NCBI RefSeq assembly: GCF_026210795.1
Contig: NC_089452.1
Coordinates: forward strand, 1,364,001-1,428,000
DNA: 64,000 bases
DNA from: Rhizophagus irregularis
Lineage: Eukaryota > Glomeromycota > Glomeromycetes > Glomerales > Glomeraceae
Reading direction: 5' to 3'
In this document: in pieces, positions 33,841 to 44,943 of the stretch
How the letters are laid out: every line of letters starts with the position of its first letter
Numbering within the stretch: position 1 is the first letter of the stretch
The notes under the pieces: model-generated
Seen by the model: the letters and a program-made list of their open reading frames with translations, nothing else
What the model was told of the DNA's origin: nothing
Databases searched by the model: none
Program-made: the position numbers and the translations under genes

Positions 33841-35097
33841 CAAGTTATATTTTCCCCTTCGCTATTCAAAATAAAATTGTATTTTTAGTGAACCCCCTAC
33901 TACATTGACGTATGAGATTCTAGTCACCTCGCTAAAGAAACCTACTTTAATAAAGGATACATATGAAAATGTATCTATTTTTGTTCCTGCATAATCTATA
34001 TGATGATTGAAACTCCATTCTAATAATCGCACAATAGAGTTTAAGGAGGTTCCCTTAATTGGTGTAATAATATAAAAATAGGTTCACCAATTTTGACATT
34101 TGGTGCCTGAAATTTGTCAGATGTATTTTGATTGGTAATATTGGTATCGTTGTGATTTGCAAGTTGATTAATTGGTCAGTATGGAATTACCTATACTACT
34201 AAATATATCGTATAGATAAATAAAATATTATTGACCCATCTTATGGTTAAAAATAACAATTCATATGACAATAAACCCAAATTATTATTATTGGTGGAAT
34301 AATTGTAATTTTTTTGTCCTACACTGTAAATAACCTCCGCTCTGCTTCGGATGAATAAAGTTAAAGTTGAAATCAAGCTTTATTAACAATAAAAATTTTT
34401 TTGATCGTCCATTATTAAATTAATAGTAATACACCAATCATCATTTTTACGTTAGATTACATATTACTAAAGATGATTACCGGTCCTGACCGGTTTTAAT
34501 CCAATCAGACAATTCAGAACTATTTAGCTAACTTGGCCTTCGAAATAGTACAAAGGCACTTTATGCATCACAAAGTGCAGATCAGATCATCTATAAAAAC
34601 CGATGGTCAATCATTATGTACTACCCATAAAAGTCGCATTCCCGACGCCGAATAATACCGTAATTATAAAATTAATTATCGGAAATATCTGATTATAGTA
34701 AAATCGAATTAATCAAATATTGTTATTGGATATATCCAACGTAAACAATTTAGACCTTTTATGTGCATCTTATTATTGATTGTATAAAGTTTGCGTATCA
34801 CTAGTCGTGATTTTTTGATCGGTTACACTAAAAATTTTTGTCCAATAAATTTTAACCGTAGAATGATCAACTAACCTATTAACGTGATTAACGTGATTAA
34901 CCAAAAACGTAACTCATTTTGATCAAGGCTAATAGTTATAGTTTATCCCGATCAATCAATCACCTTCTTCGAACTTTAATCGCAAATTTTGGTTGGTTTT
35001 TAGTTTTTGTGATCAAAATGGCAATCGACCAATTGAAGTAGCCAATTATGACAATAGAAAAACTTCTCAATGATCGTTAGATCACTCAATTCGACAA
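33841..35097. other. Intergenic region upstream of the small peptide gene
   Basis: No gene. Between 34.46 and 34.99 kb it carries scattered ACCGGT, CCGGTTTTAATC and GATCAA words. Nothing classifiable. Confidence 0.35.
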
Positions 35098-35105
35098 TAT
35101 AAATA
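35098..35105 (+). promoter_or_regulatory. TATA box of the small secreted peptide gene
   Basis: TATAAATA about 135 bp upstream of the ATG, followed by an AC-rich leader (CTTTCAAAAAC repeated). Confidence 0.5.
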
Positions 35106-35239
35106 TCCTCAGATTTTTATCGAATTTCCAACTTCATTCTCAAAAAGAATAGAAAAATAAATACATTAATCTATATAAACTTTCAAAAACAACTTTCAAA
35201 AACTCATACCATAAACACTTCCTTCTTCTTTAAGACATC

Positions 35240-35422
35240 ATGAAATTAAATTTTATTCTCGCAATTCTCTTGTCACTTGTCGTTATTTCCCTAGCAGCTC
35301 CTACAAAAACTATTGAAGAAAGAGATTATATTTCTTCGAGAACCGTTGAAAAAAGAGATGAAAAACCTATTTGCCCTACGGTCACTCCACCGGGTGAACC
35401 AAGTTGTGGTATTGGACATTAA
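35240..35422 (+). CDS. Small secreted peptide with kexin site and two cysteines
   Basis: 60 aa. Residues 1-19 form a clear signal peptide (MKLNFILAILLSLVVISLA) with cleavage before APTK. A short propeptide follows and ends in EKR, a Kex2-type dibasic site. The predicted mature C-terminal part starts DEKPICP and ends PSCGIGH, 21 residues with two cysteines that could pair. A 51-nt intron (35434-35484, GTAAAT...TCAG) lies just after the stop, in the 3' UTR. A TATA box and a structured leader precede it, so it looks like a real, regulated gene. It could be a signalling peptide, pheromone-like factor or small effector. I do not recognise the family. Confidence 0.7.
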   Translation: MKLNFILAILLSLVVISLAAPTKTIEERDYISSRTVEKRDEKPICPTVTPPGEPSCGIGH

Positions 35423-35484
35423 CACTACAAAAGGTAAATTATATTAACAATTTCTTATTATTTGTTTCTGTTTTTGAATTTCAG

Positions 35485-37964
35485 AAAGTAACCCGTATTT
35501 TACATTTTTTTCAGTGTTGCTTGATCTCATAGATTTTTAATTTTTGTTTGTTTATAAAATTTTTGTTCGTTTATAAGGATTTTGTCTGTTTATAAAAATT
35601 TTATTTGTTTATTTTTTTATAAGATTTTTGTTTGTTTAAAATCACATGTGTAATACAAGGTCTGTTCAATGTTAAAAATTTTTTTATTGCTTCTTTTATT
35701 AAAATAGAGAAAAAAAATCCTCGATTCCTTATGTAACTTCATATAGTCTAAAAAAAAAACGCGCAAAATATTTATTTACAAATAAAAATTTCTTTTAACT
35801 ATTATAAAAAAGATCTTAAAAACAGAAGAATGAAAATGTAAAAATGTGAAAGCATCAAAACATAAATCTTTTTATACAACTATAATATTTTATAATATTT
35901 AGTATAAATTTGTCCCGCGCAAAAATGTATGGTGCGTTATATAATGTGGTAAACTAGTATTATGCTGTATGTTATGTAGGGGAATTCGTCCTCATAGTTA
36001 ATTTTTTTATATTGAAACTAAATAATTATATAAATAGCATTTTTTTAATTTTTTGATGAAAATAAATTTTTAGGTTTATATTATTTATTTATTTTATAAA
36101 AGTTCTAAATATCTTTGTTTTTTCATATTAAAAAAAAAAATGTTTAATGTAAAAAAATATGCAAGTTTAATATTTACAAATTAAGTGTATAAAAAGTATT
36201 TTTATAAACATTTTGCTTTAATAAATTTGGTAGATGAATGAGTATATAAGGATCCTGAAATATACGTGTAGAGGTCAGGTGATTTCGGGAAATTTTACAA
36301 TTAGCTGTTAGGGCCGAAATTATGCTAATGCCAGTCAAGTTACTAAAATAGGTAATACTTTTGACTGGAATTATCTAAAATTGTCTAAAAAAAATGGAAA
36401 GATCTATACGGCTTTAACTTTGGATTTTTCTAGTAATTATTTCTTGAAAAATGTGATAATTACGTTTAATAATATAAATTTCTTCTGTTTCTCAGATACA
36501 TATAATAAATAATTATTTTATTCTGTTATGCTCATAAATGCAATAAATATAATATTAAAAAAAAAAATTCTCATAAATTTTTTGGACAATATATTTAAAA
36601 GAAGAATTTTTCTAACTGGTGATGATCACCGGTGACTGAAATTATGACGATCGACCAGTATTAAAAAAATATAGTGCCGGTAAAAATTGATAATTCTGGC
36701 CAACGGTGATGATCACTCCCGGTGATTTGAAGTAAAAATCTTAAAAGAAATAATTCATATATAAAGAGTTAAATATTAAATATATATTTGTTAAAAAAAT
36801 AAATTAATAAAACAACATTTAAAAGCATCACTATCATTAAAGTTACAATATTAAAATTTCTTAATTACAATCATGAGAATTTCTACAATGCAACGTTTTC
36901 AACACTTCCAATGATATCCAGTTTTGTTATTTCAATATTTTGAATAAAGTTCTCAGAGCACTCTAAATAAAGTATCCAATAACATAACAATAAAATAAGA
37001 TAGGATTTTATAAATGTATAATTCTTCTAATAATTTACATTTAGCTAAAAGTAATTCAATATTATCAAGATATTAATCGTTTAAAGCAATACTAATATAT
37101 TTAAGTCAGAATTGAACAAAATGGCCATGATATATTATGGCGCATGGAATTTGCCAAAACTTTTTAAATACTTCAGTAGTTTTCTTAATGATTTCTATAG
37201 TAATGAAACATGATAAATGAGATACTGTATACTATTAAGGACTCAATTCTGATTGCTATTTGCCGTCACGTAATTCTAATTTTGTATATTAATTAAAAAA
37301 AAAATTTTGAAAAAAAGTTTTATTGATGAGTAAGTAAGATTTTGAGCATGTTCTTGTTCATGTTAACGTAAACAATTATAACGCAAATTAATGCATCGGA
37401 ATAAATAAATAATAATCAACGGAATCTCTAATTTTTAAAACATGGTGCTTTTAATATAAATATTGTAGGTATTTAATTTTATTTTGGACAATAATTTTTT
37501 TTCGTTTTTATAGTTTTTTGAACTCTCAATCAATCAACTTAAAAGTTTCTGGCACAATATTATTAAGAGGTACTATTAAAATTATTTATTATTTAATTTA
37601 AAATTTAAAGACATTAATAATAAAACATTAATTGTCTTATGTTTGATAAACTATTCATATTAAGGTGCTATTGACAAATATTTTAAATCAATTAAATTAT
37701 TTTATAAAATATTTGCATTCCAAACAAACTCATTTGAGATAAATTTTAATGTAACAAATTCCAAAGCCTTAAACAATTTTTTTTTATAGTATAGACGTAA
37801 TCATATCAAAACGTATAATAGAAAATTTACAAATACGATCACGTGATGACGATGACATTATTGATTTAATACCGCCTGGACTTACCTCAAAAGGAATGAT
37901 TTACGGATATACCGTGTAAACAGTGCAACATAATAAAATAATATAAATAATTAATTGTTGTTTT
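35485..37964. other. Intergenic, with one small inverted-repeat segment
   Basis: No gene. At 36.61-36.73 kb GGTGATGATCACCGGTGA and GGTGATGATCACTCCCGG bracket CCAGTATT/GGCCAACGG text, a probable small MITE. The segment from about 37.83 to 37.96 kb is the F-box gene flank duplicated from 13.6 kb. Confidence 0.4.
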
Positions 37965-38006
37965 GTGGGAAAAATGAAAAATAAAAATTTTTTCTTTCTT
38001 AGAAAA

Positions 38007-38757
38007 ATGTCCAATTTGAATAGGGATGTTCTTTATATGATATTCGAACAACTGCAAAATGATAAAAATACTCTTTATTCATGCCTTTTGGTTAATAAAA
38101 CTTGGTGTGAAATAATTATTCCAATTTTATGGAGAAATCCTTGGGAATCCTTAAAAAAGGAGAACGAAGTGTTATTATTAAGTGTAATAATTTCACATTT
38201 ATCAAATGTATCAAAAAATGAAATAGGAAAATATAAGTTATTGATAAATTTTTATAAAAAACCTTCATTTAATTATATTAGATTTTGTAGATATTTAAAT
38301 TTAAATGATATACAGAGAATAATTAATAACTTGTATAAAGAATTTTCATTAATAGTTCTAGATGAAGTATTAAGTCTTTTTATTAATGATAATATGAAAT
38401 TTACTCACCTTTTTGTACACCAAAAATTTGATAAAATAAATCCTATTTGTGGAGCTGAAAGTTGTTTTTCAGGAATTGAATACCTTAGTTGTAGTACCAA
38501 TATAAATGATACCATTTTAACTGAATTAATTAAAACATGTAAGTCAATTAAAGAATTAGAACTTATTATTAGGGCAAGAAAAAATAATTATGGAATTGTT
38601 AAATTGATCGAAGCTCAAAAGAAATTATTTAATGTTAACTTAGTTTCTTTTAGCAAATATGATCTATTTTGTGATATTCTTGAAAATTTGTTGATTACCA
38701 TGCAAATACCTTACAATATCTTAAGATATTATGGGAGAAAATTTTGATTTGATTTAA
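38007..38757 (+). pseudogene. Truncated F-box gene, paralogue of the 14-kb gene
   Basis: Begins MSNLNRDVLYMIFEQLQ with SCLLVNKTWCEIIIPILWRN and follows the 13979-15343 protein closely for about 230 residues (CKSIKELELIIRARKNN, IVKLIEAQKKLFNV). Near 38695 one base is lost: the frame should continue HANTLQYLKI but shifts, and the remaining ~210 residues are absent. An upstream in-frame ATG at 37965 lies in the leader and is not shared with the paralogue. An F-box alone could still bind Skp1 and act as a decoy, but decay is the simpler view. Confidence 0.75.
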
Positions 38758-39629
38758 TAAGTTTAGTTTATGTTATTATATATTTATTATTTCATTTTTT
38801 TTATTATTTGTGTTTTATATAATAAGCAAAATTATGTGCTTTCTCAGGACTACAAAAAATGTTATAATTTCTGTATTAAATCTGAACATTTTAATAAATA
38901 TTAATATTTTGTATAAAATAAATTTCATTGTGAAATTTTTATCATTTAATTTTAATTTTACCATGATTATAAGTATCAAAAAATTTATTGGTAATATGCA
39001 TTACAATTTATAATATTAATTCTTTTATAAATTTTTTTCTTTCAAGGTATAATCGGCTCACCTTATAGTGCGTGAAACAACTATCATTTGTTGTATTTTT
39101 TTTATAACGAAAGAATTTGATGAATTTAAATAGTAAGTTTTATAATTACGAGAATTAGTGCTTCCAGCTGAATAATTTTTATTTTTCTGGATGTCTGGAT
39201 AAAAAGTTTTTACAGACGAAATATTCAAATAATAATTATCCGGTTTGACCGGTCATCCTGGATAAAAGAAAATTTAAAAAAATATCATTCTAGTGCTTCC
39301 TAAAAAATCAGAGAATACTACTCTTAAAGTTAAAGAGCAAAATTCCGGTTCATTTTTAATAAACTTACACATAAACTAATCACAATACAAAGTATTCATC
39401 ATAAAATAAATAATTTTCTTTTATTACGTGACCGACGTTTCTAAAAATATCGAAATTTTAGAAAGTGTTCAATTATACGGAAAATATATGAACCTTAAAG
39501 ATCAATAGTAATTCTACTCTTAGGTTAAAATTTTAAATTTTAATAAAAGAAAAGAAAAGGAAAAGATGAATAAAAGAAGAATTATAGAAAAAAAATCCTT
39601 CTTTTAATAAAAAATAAATAATCTCAGAT
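38758..39629. other. Intergenic; hAT-end-like words
   Basis: No gene. TTAGTGCTTCC at about 39157 and CTAGTGCTTCC at about 39292 flank CTGGATGTCTGGATAAA and GGTCATCCTGGATAAA. They resemble the end of the 19.2-kb hAT MITE and may be a rearranged relative. Confidence 0.35.
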
Positions 39630-39690
39630 ACAGATTCTAATCACACAAGTTGTTCGTATTGCAACAAACCGTTTACTGAAGGTGTGAAAA
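39630..39690 (+). pseudogene. Kinase N-terminal Cys-motif fragment
   Basis: The frame reads DSNHTSCSYCNKPFTEGV, nearly the same as residues 11-27 of the kinase at 49.3 kb (DSNYKNCSYCNKPFTEKL). No kinase domain follows. An isolated duplicate end. Confidence 0.6.
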
Positions 39691-40549
39691 AATAATTACC
39701 GATAAAAATTTGTTAATTTTTTAAAAGTATTTTCGAAAAAAACTTTAATATTATGAAAATATCATACTACAAATATTTTTATTAATTAATTATAAATTTT
39801 ATAATTACTTTTTATTATTTTATATTACGTCAATCTTAAACTTTATATAACTAACTTAGGAAAATATTTGAACAATTAATGTATTAGAATCTATTCATTT
39901 CATTTATTTATATTAATTATTCTTTTTGTTTTGCTCGATAAATTATTAAATTTAACTAAACCATTTGAATTAAAATCTTTTTATTTAGAGAATTTCGGAT
40001 ATGGATTTATTATAATAATCATTAAATTAACAATTTCTTCAATTAATTAATTATAAAATATTGTAAAAATATCAATTTTTTTTTATGAATTTGAAAATCA
40101 AAACTATTTATCCAGCGTTCAATTTAATTGAAAATATTTTTAATCGTCTTTCTATCAACGTCGGTCAATTTTCCTACATGTTATATTGATTTTTTTTAAA
40201 AAAAAAAATAATAATTTTGTAAATATATTTAATATAATATTTTATTTCTTTATTAATAATAAAAAAAAATTTAAAAAAAAAATTGGGGGAAAGAAAAAGG
40301 ATAAAGAAAGAAATCGGTTTAAAAAAGGGAAATTTCCGAAAAAAAGGAATCCGAAAAAAAAATAACAGATAAGTACCGATGAAAAATAATTCGGTCCAAA
40401 AAGAAAAAATTTTTTTAAAAAATAACAATACGGTCTAAAAAAAAGAATGGGAAAAAACAAATTTTTCGGTTTGAAAAAAATGAAAAATTTTAAAAAAAAA
40501 GGAACCAAAAAAAGTTAAAAATATTTGGGTAAAATTTCATTAACTTAAA
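39691..40549. repeat. AT-rich spacer with purine-rich degenerate repeat
   Basis: From about 40255 to 40515 the plus strand is almost pure purine, built from GGTTTAAAAAAGGGAAA-, CCGAAAAAAAGG- and CGGTCCAAAAAG-like words. It yields two Phe-rich minus-strand ORFs that are not genes. A similar tract lies at 46.31-46.62 kb. Confidence 0.5.
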
Positions 40550-40970
40550 CTAGATAATGTTTCTACAATGTTATTAGTTGAAGGTTTTAGTGAATCAAAA
40601 TATTTACAAAAAAGAATTAAACAAGAATTCAGTCATCAAATAAATGATATTTCAGTACCTACTCAACCTATGGCAGAAATTTCACATGGAGCAGTAATTT
40701 ACGGATTATCTATAAGATTAAATATGAAAATATGAAATGCGTTATTTCTTCAAGAGTTCTTAAATATACTTATGGAATTTGACTAAATGGCAAGTTATAT
40801 TTTAAAAATTCAATGTTTAGTTAGACGTGGCACTAAAATAAATATTAATCAAAAACTTAAAAGGTCTCGTGTACTGACTCAAGCAAAAAGAAATGATTCA
40901 TTGTTTATACTATACTAAAGAATATGCAACTTTTATACTGAAGATGATTATGATAAAGGTAAATTTTAAT
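40550..40970 (+). pseudogene. HSPA12-type Hsp70-like ATPase relic
   Basis: The frames read STMLLVEGFSESKYLQKRI, then ISVPTQPMAEISHGAVIYGL, then (shifted) SSRVLKYTYG, LVRRGTKININQKLKR and YTKEYATF. This order matches the C-terminal half of the ATPase region of the large HSPA12-like family of these fungi (GGFSES-x-YLQ, P-x-x-AI-x-RGAV-x-YG). Several stops and frame shifts are present, and the N-terminal phosphate-binding part is missing. Confidence 0.65.
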
Positions 40971-41639
40971 AATAGATAATAATTTAGTTTGTTGGATTGG
41001 TCTCTCAGGAATTCCCGTTTTTTCATACTATATCAAAAATTAGTGTAAAATCTAATTTGTTGATATCAATTGGAACAATATATATATTTTTTTTTAATAA
41101 TAATCATCATTTTACAAATATATTATTAAAAGGATTTCCCAGGATTCTTAATATACTTCATTACAAAATACGAAATCGATAGATGTCCAGCCTGAAAATT
41201 CCAATAATTAAGTTGTGATGTTGTTATGTTGTGATGTATAAGTTTAAGTAGGCCGGCGTCATCTTTGGCGCAAACCGCACGAAATCAGGATTTTGCAAGC
41301 CTAACGTTTTTTTAATAATAAAAATTTTTTTCTTTATCAAAGGGCATAATCATCCGAGATTTTATTTTTTTTTTGAATGATTTGAATTTATTATATTTGA
41401 TGAATTTTTTCACAAAATTAATATATTTTTAATAAATAACAAGAATATTTTCATTTGTTAATATGATAATTTCATTTCAAAACTTCTAATCATAATAAAG
41501 TTTTACTATTCGTTAATATTTAAAGCTCTTTAATGTTTACTTGTTTACTTTGTTTTATTATATAAATTGATCTACGACAGTATACGACATTTTGGACTTA
41601 AAAAATTAAGGTTTCCTAAAATTAAGAAGTATTATTTGT
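40971..41639. other. Intergenic, no gene seen
   Basis: AT-rich sequence with a short GC-richer patch (GCCGGCGTCATC at about 41252). Nothing classifiable. Confidence 0.35.
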
Positions 41640-41823
41640 TTGGAAAACGGTTGGGTCTACGTCACGTTTAATTCTGCGTTTACGTCACGTTTATCGATTT
41701 CCCTAAAGCTTTATTAAAAGATGACATTTTAATAGTTAATATTAAAATTAATAAAATTGTTTATTAGTACCCGCTGAAGCAATAGTAAAGACAAAAATCA
41801 ATAAATAATATTTTAAATTGTAT
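41640..41823 (-). pseudogene. Decayed copy of the kexin-processed peptide gene
   Basis: The minus strand matches the leader of the 44.0-kb gene: CAATTTAAAATATTA and TTGATTTTTGTCTTTACTAT against CAATTAAAACACTTA and TTGATTTTCGGCTTTACTAT, then a GCGGGTA donor region. The start ATG has become ATA and one base is gained in the leader. After an intron-sized gap come only two relics of the repeat (GATAAACGTGACGTAAACGC and TTAAACGTGACGTAGACC). The TATA box of the intact copy (TTATAAAAAC) reads TTACACAAAC here. It is a dead paralogue in inverted orientation. Confidence 0.7.
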
Positions 41824-42360
41824 GATTGATTAATTTTAATTTGTAGAAATTTCTCTCCTCTTTCTCAAATTGTTTGTGTAAGAAAAATTTTCTATAATAA
41901 CACGTATTTCAAATTATTTCATGATCACATTATTAATTGTTTCAATGAAGAGTATTTTTGCCACGTTTATCTATATTGCGCCATGCTAAAATTTACAATC
42001 TAAGAGCAAAGCCACTTTAATTAATAATATGAAAATTTGATATCAATAATTATTTAAGCCGCAAACATCGTAAAATTATTAACGAGGCGAAGTATAAGTG
42101 ACGTTTTATTTATAGCGCCACAATTGGAACGAACAGTGCCACTTTGAATTAATAATGTGGAAATAGATGTGTTTTTTTTTTTTGAAAAAAATCGTGTGTA
42201 TAGATGTATGGTATTAATTTGTAAAGATGATTATGTTTTAAAATGGTTTTGAATAATCATCATCATACTATTATTCATACTATTATTCTTACATATTTTA
42301 AATTACATCACTTCACAGCCCCAATGTTTAGTCACATCATCTCGTGATTTGTCAAACATA
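41824..42360 (-). repeat. Left arm of inverted duplication (old promoter)
   Basis: Reverse-complement of 43595-44039. Matching blocks include GAGTATTTTTGCCACG, GGAACGAACAGTGCCACTTT, GGTTTTGAATAAT, CATACTATTATT, CACAGCC and CGTGATTTGTCAAAC, in the same order with indels. It is the ancestral upstream region of the peptide gene, now joined to its dead copy. Confidence 0.75.
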
Positions 42361-42570
42361 ACATAAATCAATCTTATGAGATCACCATTTGATGATATTA
42401 TTTACATTGTACTACGAGGAATCGATACGAAGTCATAAGTCCGATTCTATGGATTATATACTATACGTATGATCCAATGTTCCAAATCAACGTCACAACA
42501 TCTTAATATTTCTATCAAAAAATACAATAATATATACAACGAAGAATAAAACACCCCTATTTCTTTCAAT

Positions 42571-42741
42571 ACGACTCTAGTTGGATATTTAGATGACACA
42601 AGTTGGTTCGTTTCGTCTTTAGAAGCCTTAAAACGAAATTTTCAAACTGTAAATAGTCTCTACAAATTTGCTAACATTAAAATTAACCACGATAAATACG
42701 AAATACTCATAATGTTAAATCACGATGCAACATCACCATAA
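42571..42741 (+). pseudogene. LINE reverse-transcriptase fragment
   Basis: 57 codons read TTLVGYLDDTSWFVSS followed by LYKFANIKINHDKYEIL. This is the YxDD catalytic motif and the following strand of a non-LTR reverse transcriptase. It ends at TAA, and coding-like text continues shifted for about 150 bp. It lies between the arms of the inverted duplication. Confidence 0.75.
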
Positions 42742-43594
42742 CACTTAACTTTCTTCAAATTCTAGAAAATAATAATGAAATTTTACAAATAAAAAACATA
42801 AATTTAGGAAAAAAATATGAATTTATTTACAATAATTCCGATATTAAATATTTAAATGTCAAAGTTCGTGTTAAAATAGATAGACGAGTTTATTGTCATC
42901 TAAAATCCCAAAAAAAAATTTCTTTATATAGTATATCGTATGCTTATTATATTATTAAATGAAATTTAAATTTTTCGTTATTCTCAATTTTTATATTCAA
43001 ATATATCTCAATATTTTTAGTAATGTCTGAAGCAGTGTTCGGAAAATGATCTAAATGATAAAGATTCATCATCTGTCTTTTTCAATCATTTAAATCATAT
43101 TAAATAGTATTGTGTATTCCAAAATTTTATCCTTTATTTTAAAATAAAGGAAAGTTATATTACCTATATTATATGTGTATAATAACTAGGTAACGGGATC
43201 CGTTGTAATGTCCGAAGCACTCGTTTAAAATCACGCGTCAGGCGCGTCACCGAAAATCTGATCACGTGATAATAATCATTAGAAAGTTAGAATTATACTT
43301 TTTTTTTGAGATTCCAATAAAAGCTATAAAATATTTTTGCTTAAAACATTTAAAAATAGTGTTTTCTTCTTTTATTATTTATTATTTTCAAGTGTATAAT
43401 AATTTTTCATATAGTTTTGAGGTATTTCAATTAGCCGATCCTATTTTTTGAAAAATACAGAAAAGAAACTAACAAAAAAAAAATACATAACGATAAACTT
43501 GAGCATTTCGTCATTTCCGAAAAATAGTTTTTATTTTGTGATAGGTTGATCTTTCACTTTAAACATGGGTACCGTTATATTTTACTAGTAACAC

Positions 43595-44039
43595 ATGGCG
43601 ATCAGTTTGACAAATCACGTGATAATGTGATTAAAATTGAATTGTCCACTAATGTGGCTGTGAAATGAAAACAAATGGTAAAGATAATAGTATGATACCA
43701 ATTATTCAAAACCAGCTAAAGCATAATCCATTATGTAAAAATGTGGCATATTTACAATTATACACCCGATATTTATTTTAAAAAAGAAATCATCTATTTC
43801 CATATTATTAATTTAAAGTGGCACTGTTCGTTCCGATGTGGCGCAATGGGCGCAATGTAAAAAATCGTGGCAAAAATACTCTTGTACGAATATAAAAAAT
43901 ATAATCATGAAATATTTGTCATTATAGAAAAACTTTCTTATAAAAACACCTTGAGACAATAAAAATTTCTTCAAACAAATTAAACGAACAACGAATTAAA
44001 AGTTATACATATCACGAAAAAAATAAATTATCTGAAATC
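43595..44039 (+). repeat. Right arm of inverted duplication, promoter of the peptide gene
   Basis: This arm is the intact 5' flank of the peptide gene. It pairs with 41824-42360 in inverted orientation. The spacer of about 1.2 kb between the arms is AT-rich and carries the RT fragment. A hairpin of this size could make the locus unstable. Confidence 0.75.
43939..43946 (+). promoter_or_regulatory. TATA box of the repeat-peptide gene
   Basis: TATAAAAA, 101 bp upstream of the ATG, the same spacing as the TATA box of the HSP20 gene. Lost in the decayed copy. Confidence 0.6.
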
Positions 44040-44943
44040 ATGCAATTAAAACACTTACTATTGATTTTCGGCTTTACTATGGCTTTAGCGAGTAAATAAA
44101 TTATTAAAAATTTTTTACTTTTTTATCAAATTAGTCAAACGAATTCTTTTAATAATATTTTAATTCACCATTGACGCAGACGCGGCGCCGACTCCGGCAC
44201 CAGAAGCCTATGGCTATAAACGTGACGCGGAACCAGAAGCCTATGGATACAAACGTGACGCGGAACCAGAAGCCTATGGATACAAACGTGACGCGGAACC
44301 AGAAGCCTATGGATACAAACGTGACGCAGAACCAGAAGCCTATGGCTATAAACGTGAAGCCTATGGATATAAACGTGAAGCCTATGGATATAAGCGTGAC
44401 GCAGAACCAGAAGCCTATGGATATAAACGTGACGCAGAACCAGAAGCGTATGGCTATAAACGTGACGCAGAACCAGAAGCGTATGGCTATAAACGTGACG
44501 CAGAACCAGAAGCCTATGGCTATAAACGTGACGCAGAACCAGAAGCCTATGGATATAAACGTGAAGCCTATGGATATAAGCGTGACGCAGAACCAGAAGC
44601 GTATGGCTATAAACGTGACGCAGAACCAGAAGCCTATGGATATAAACGTGAAGCCTATGGATATAAGCGTGACGCAGAACCAGAAGCCTATGGCTATAAA
44701 CGTGAAGCCTATGGATACAAACGTGACGCAGAACCAGAAGCGTATGGCTATAAACGTGAAGCCTATGGATATAAGCGTGACGCAGAACCAGAAGCCTATG
44801 GATATAAACGTGAAGCCTATGGATATAAGCGTGACGCAGAACCAGAAGCCTATGGATATAAACGTGAAGCCTATGGATATAAGCGTGACGCAGAACCAGA
44901 AGCGTATGGCTATAAACGTGACGCAGAAGCGTATGGCTATTAA
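44040..44943 (+). CDS. Secreted kexin-processed repeat-peptide precursor (26 AYGY cores)
   Basis: Two exons, 44040-44091 and 44180-44943, joined across an 88-nt GTAAAT...GCAG intron. Together they encode 271 aa in a frame that has no ATG in the repeat exon. Exon 1 is a signal peptide (MQLKHLLLIFGFTMALA). Then NAAPTPAP is followed by 26 units: 16 of DAEPEAYGYKR, 8 of EAYGYKR, a first unit after the APTPAP leader, and a last DAEAYGY ending in TAA. In all, 25 Lys-Arg sites would be cut by Kex2. The acidic X-Ala/X-Pro spacers (DA, EP, EA) are Ste13-type dipeptides, the architecture of fungal alpha-factor-like and kexin-processed peptide (KEP) precursors. The ORFs seen here in other frames on both strands are by-products of the repeat. 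Function unknown: pheromone-like signal, effector or RiPP precursor are options. Confidence 0.85.

Noticed and set aside
37965-38006. Upstream ATG giving the 38-kb F-box an N-terminal extension
   Set aside because: The extension is an A/T-rich leader not shared with the paralogue, whose protein starts MSNL.
40174-40508. Phe-rich minus-strand ORFs
   Set aside because: Translation of a purine-rich tract; low complexity.
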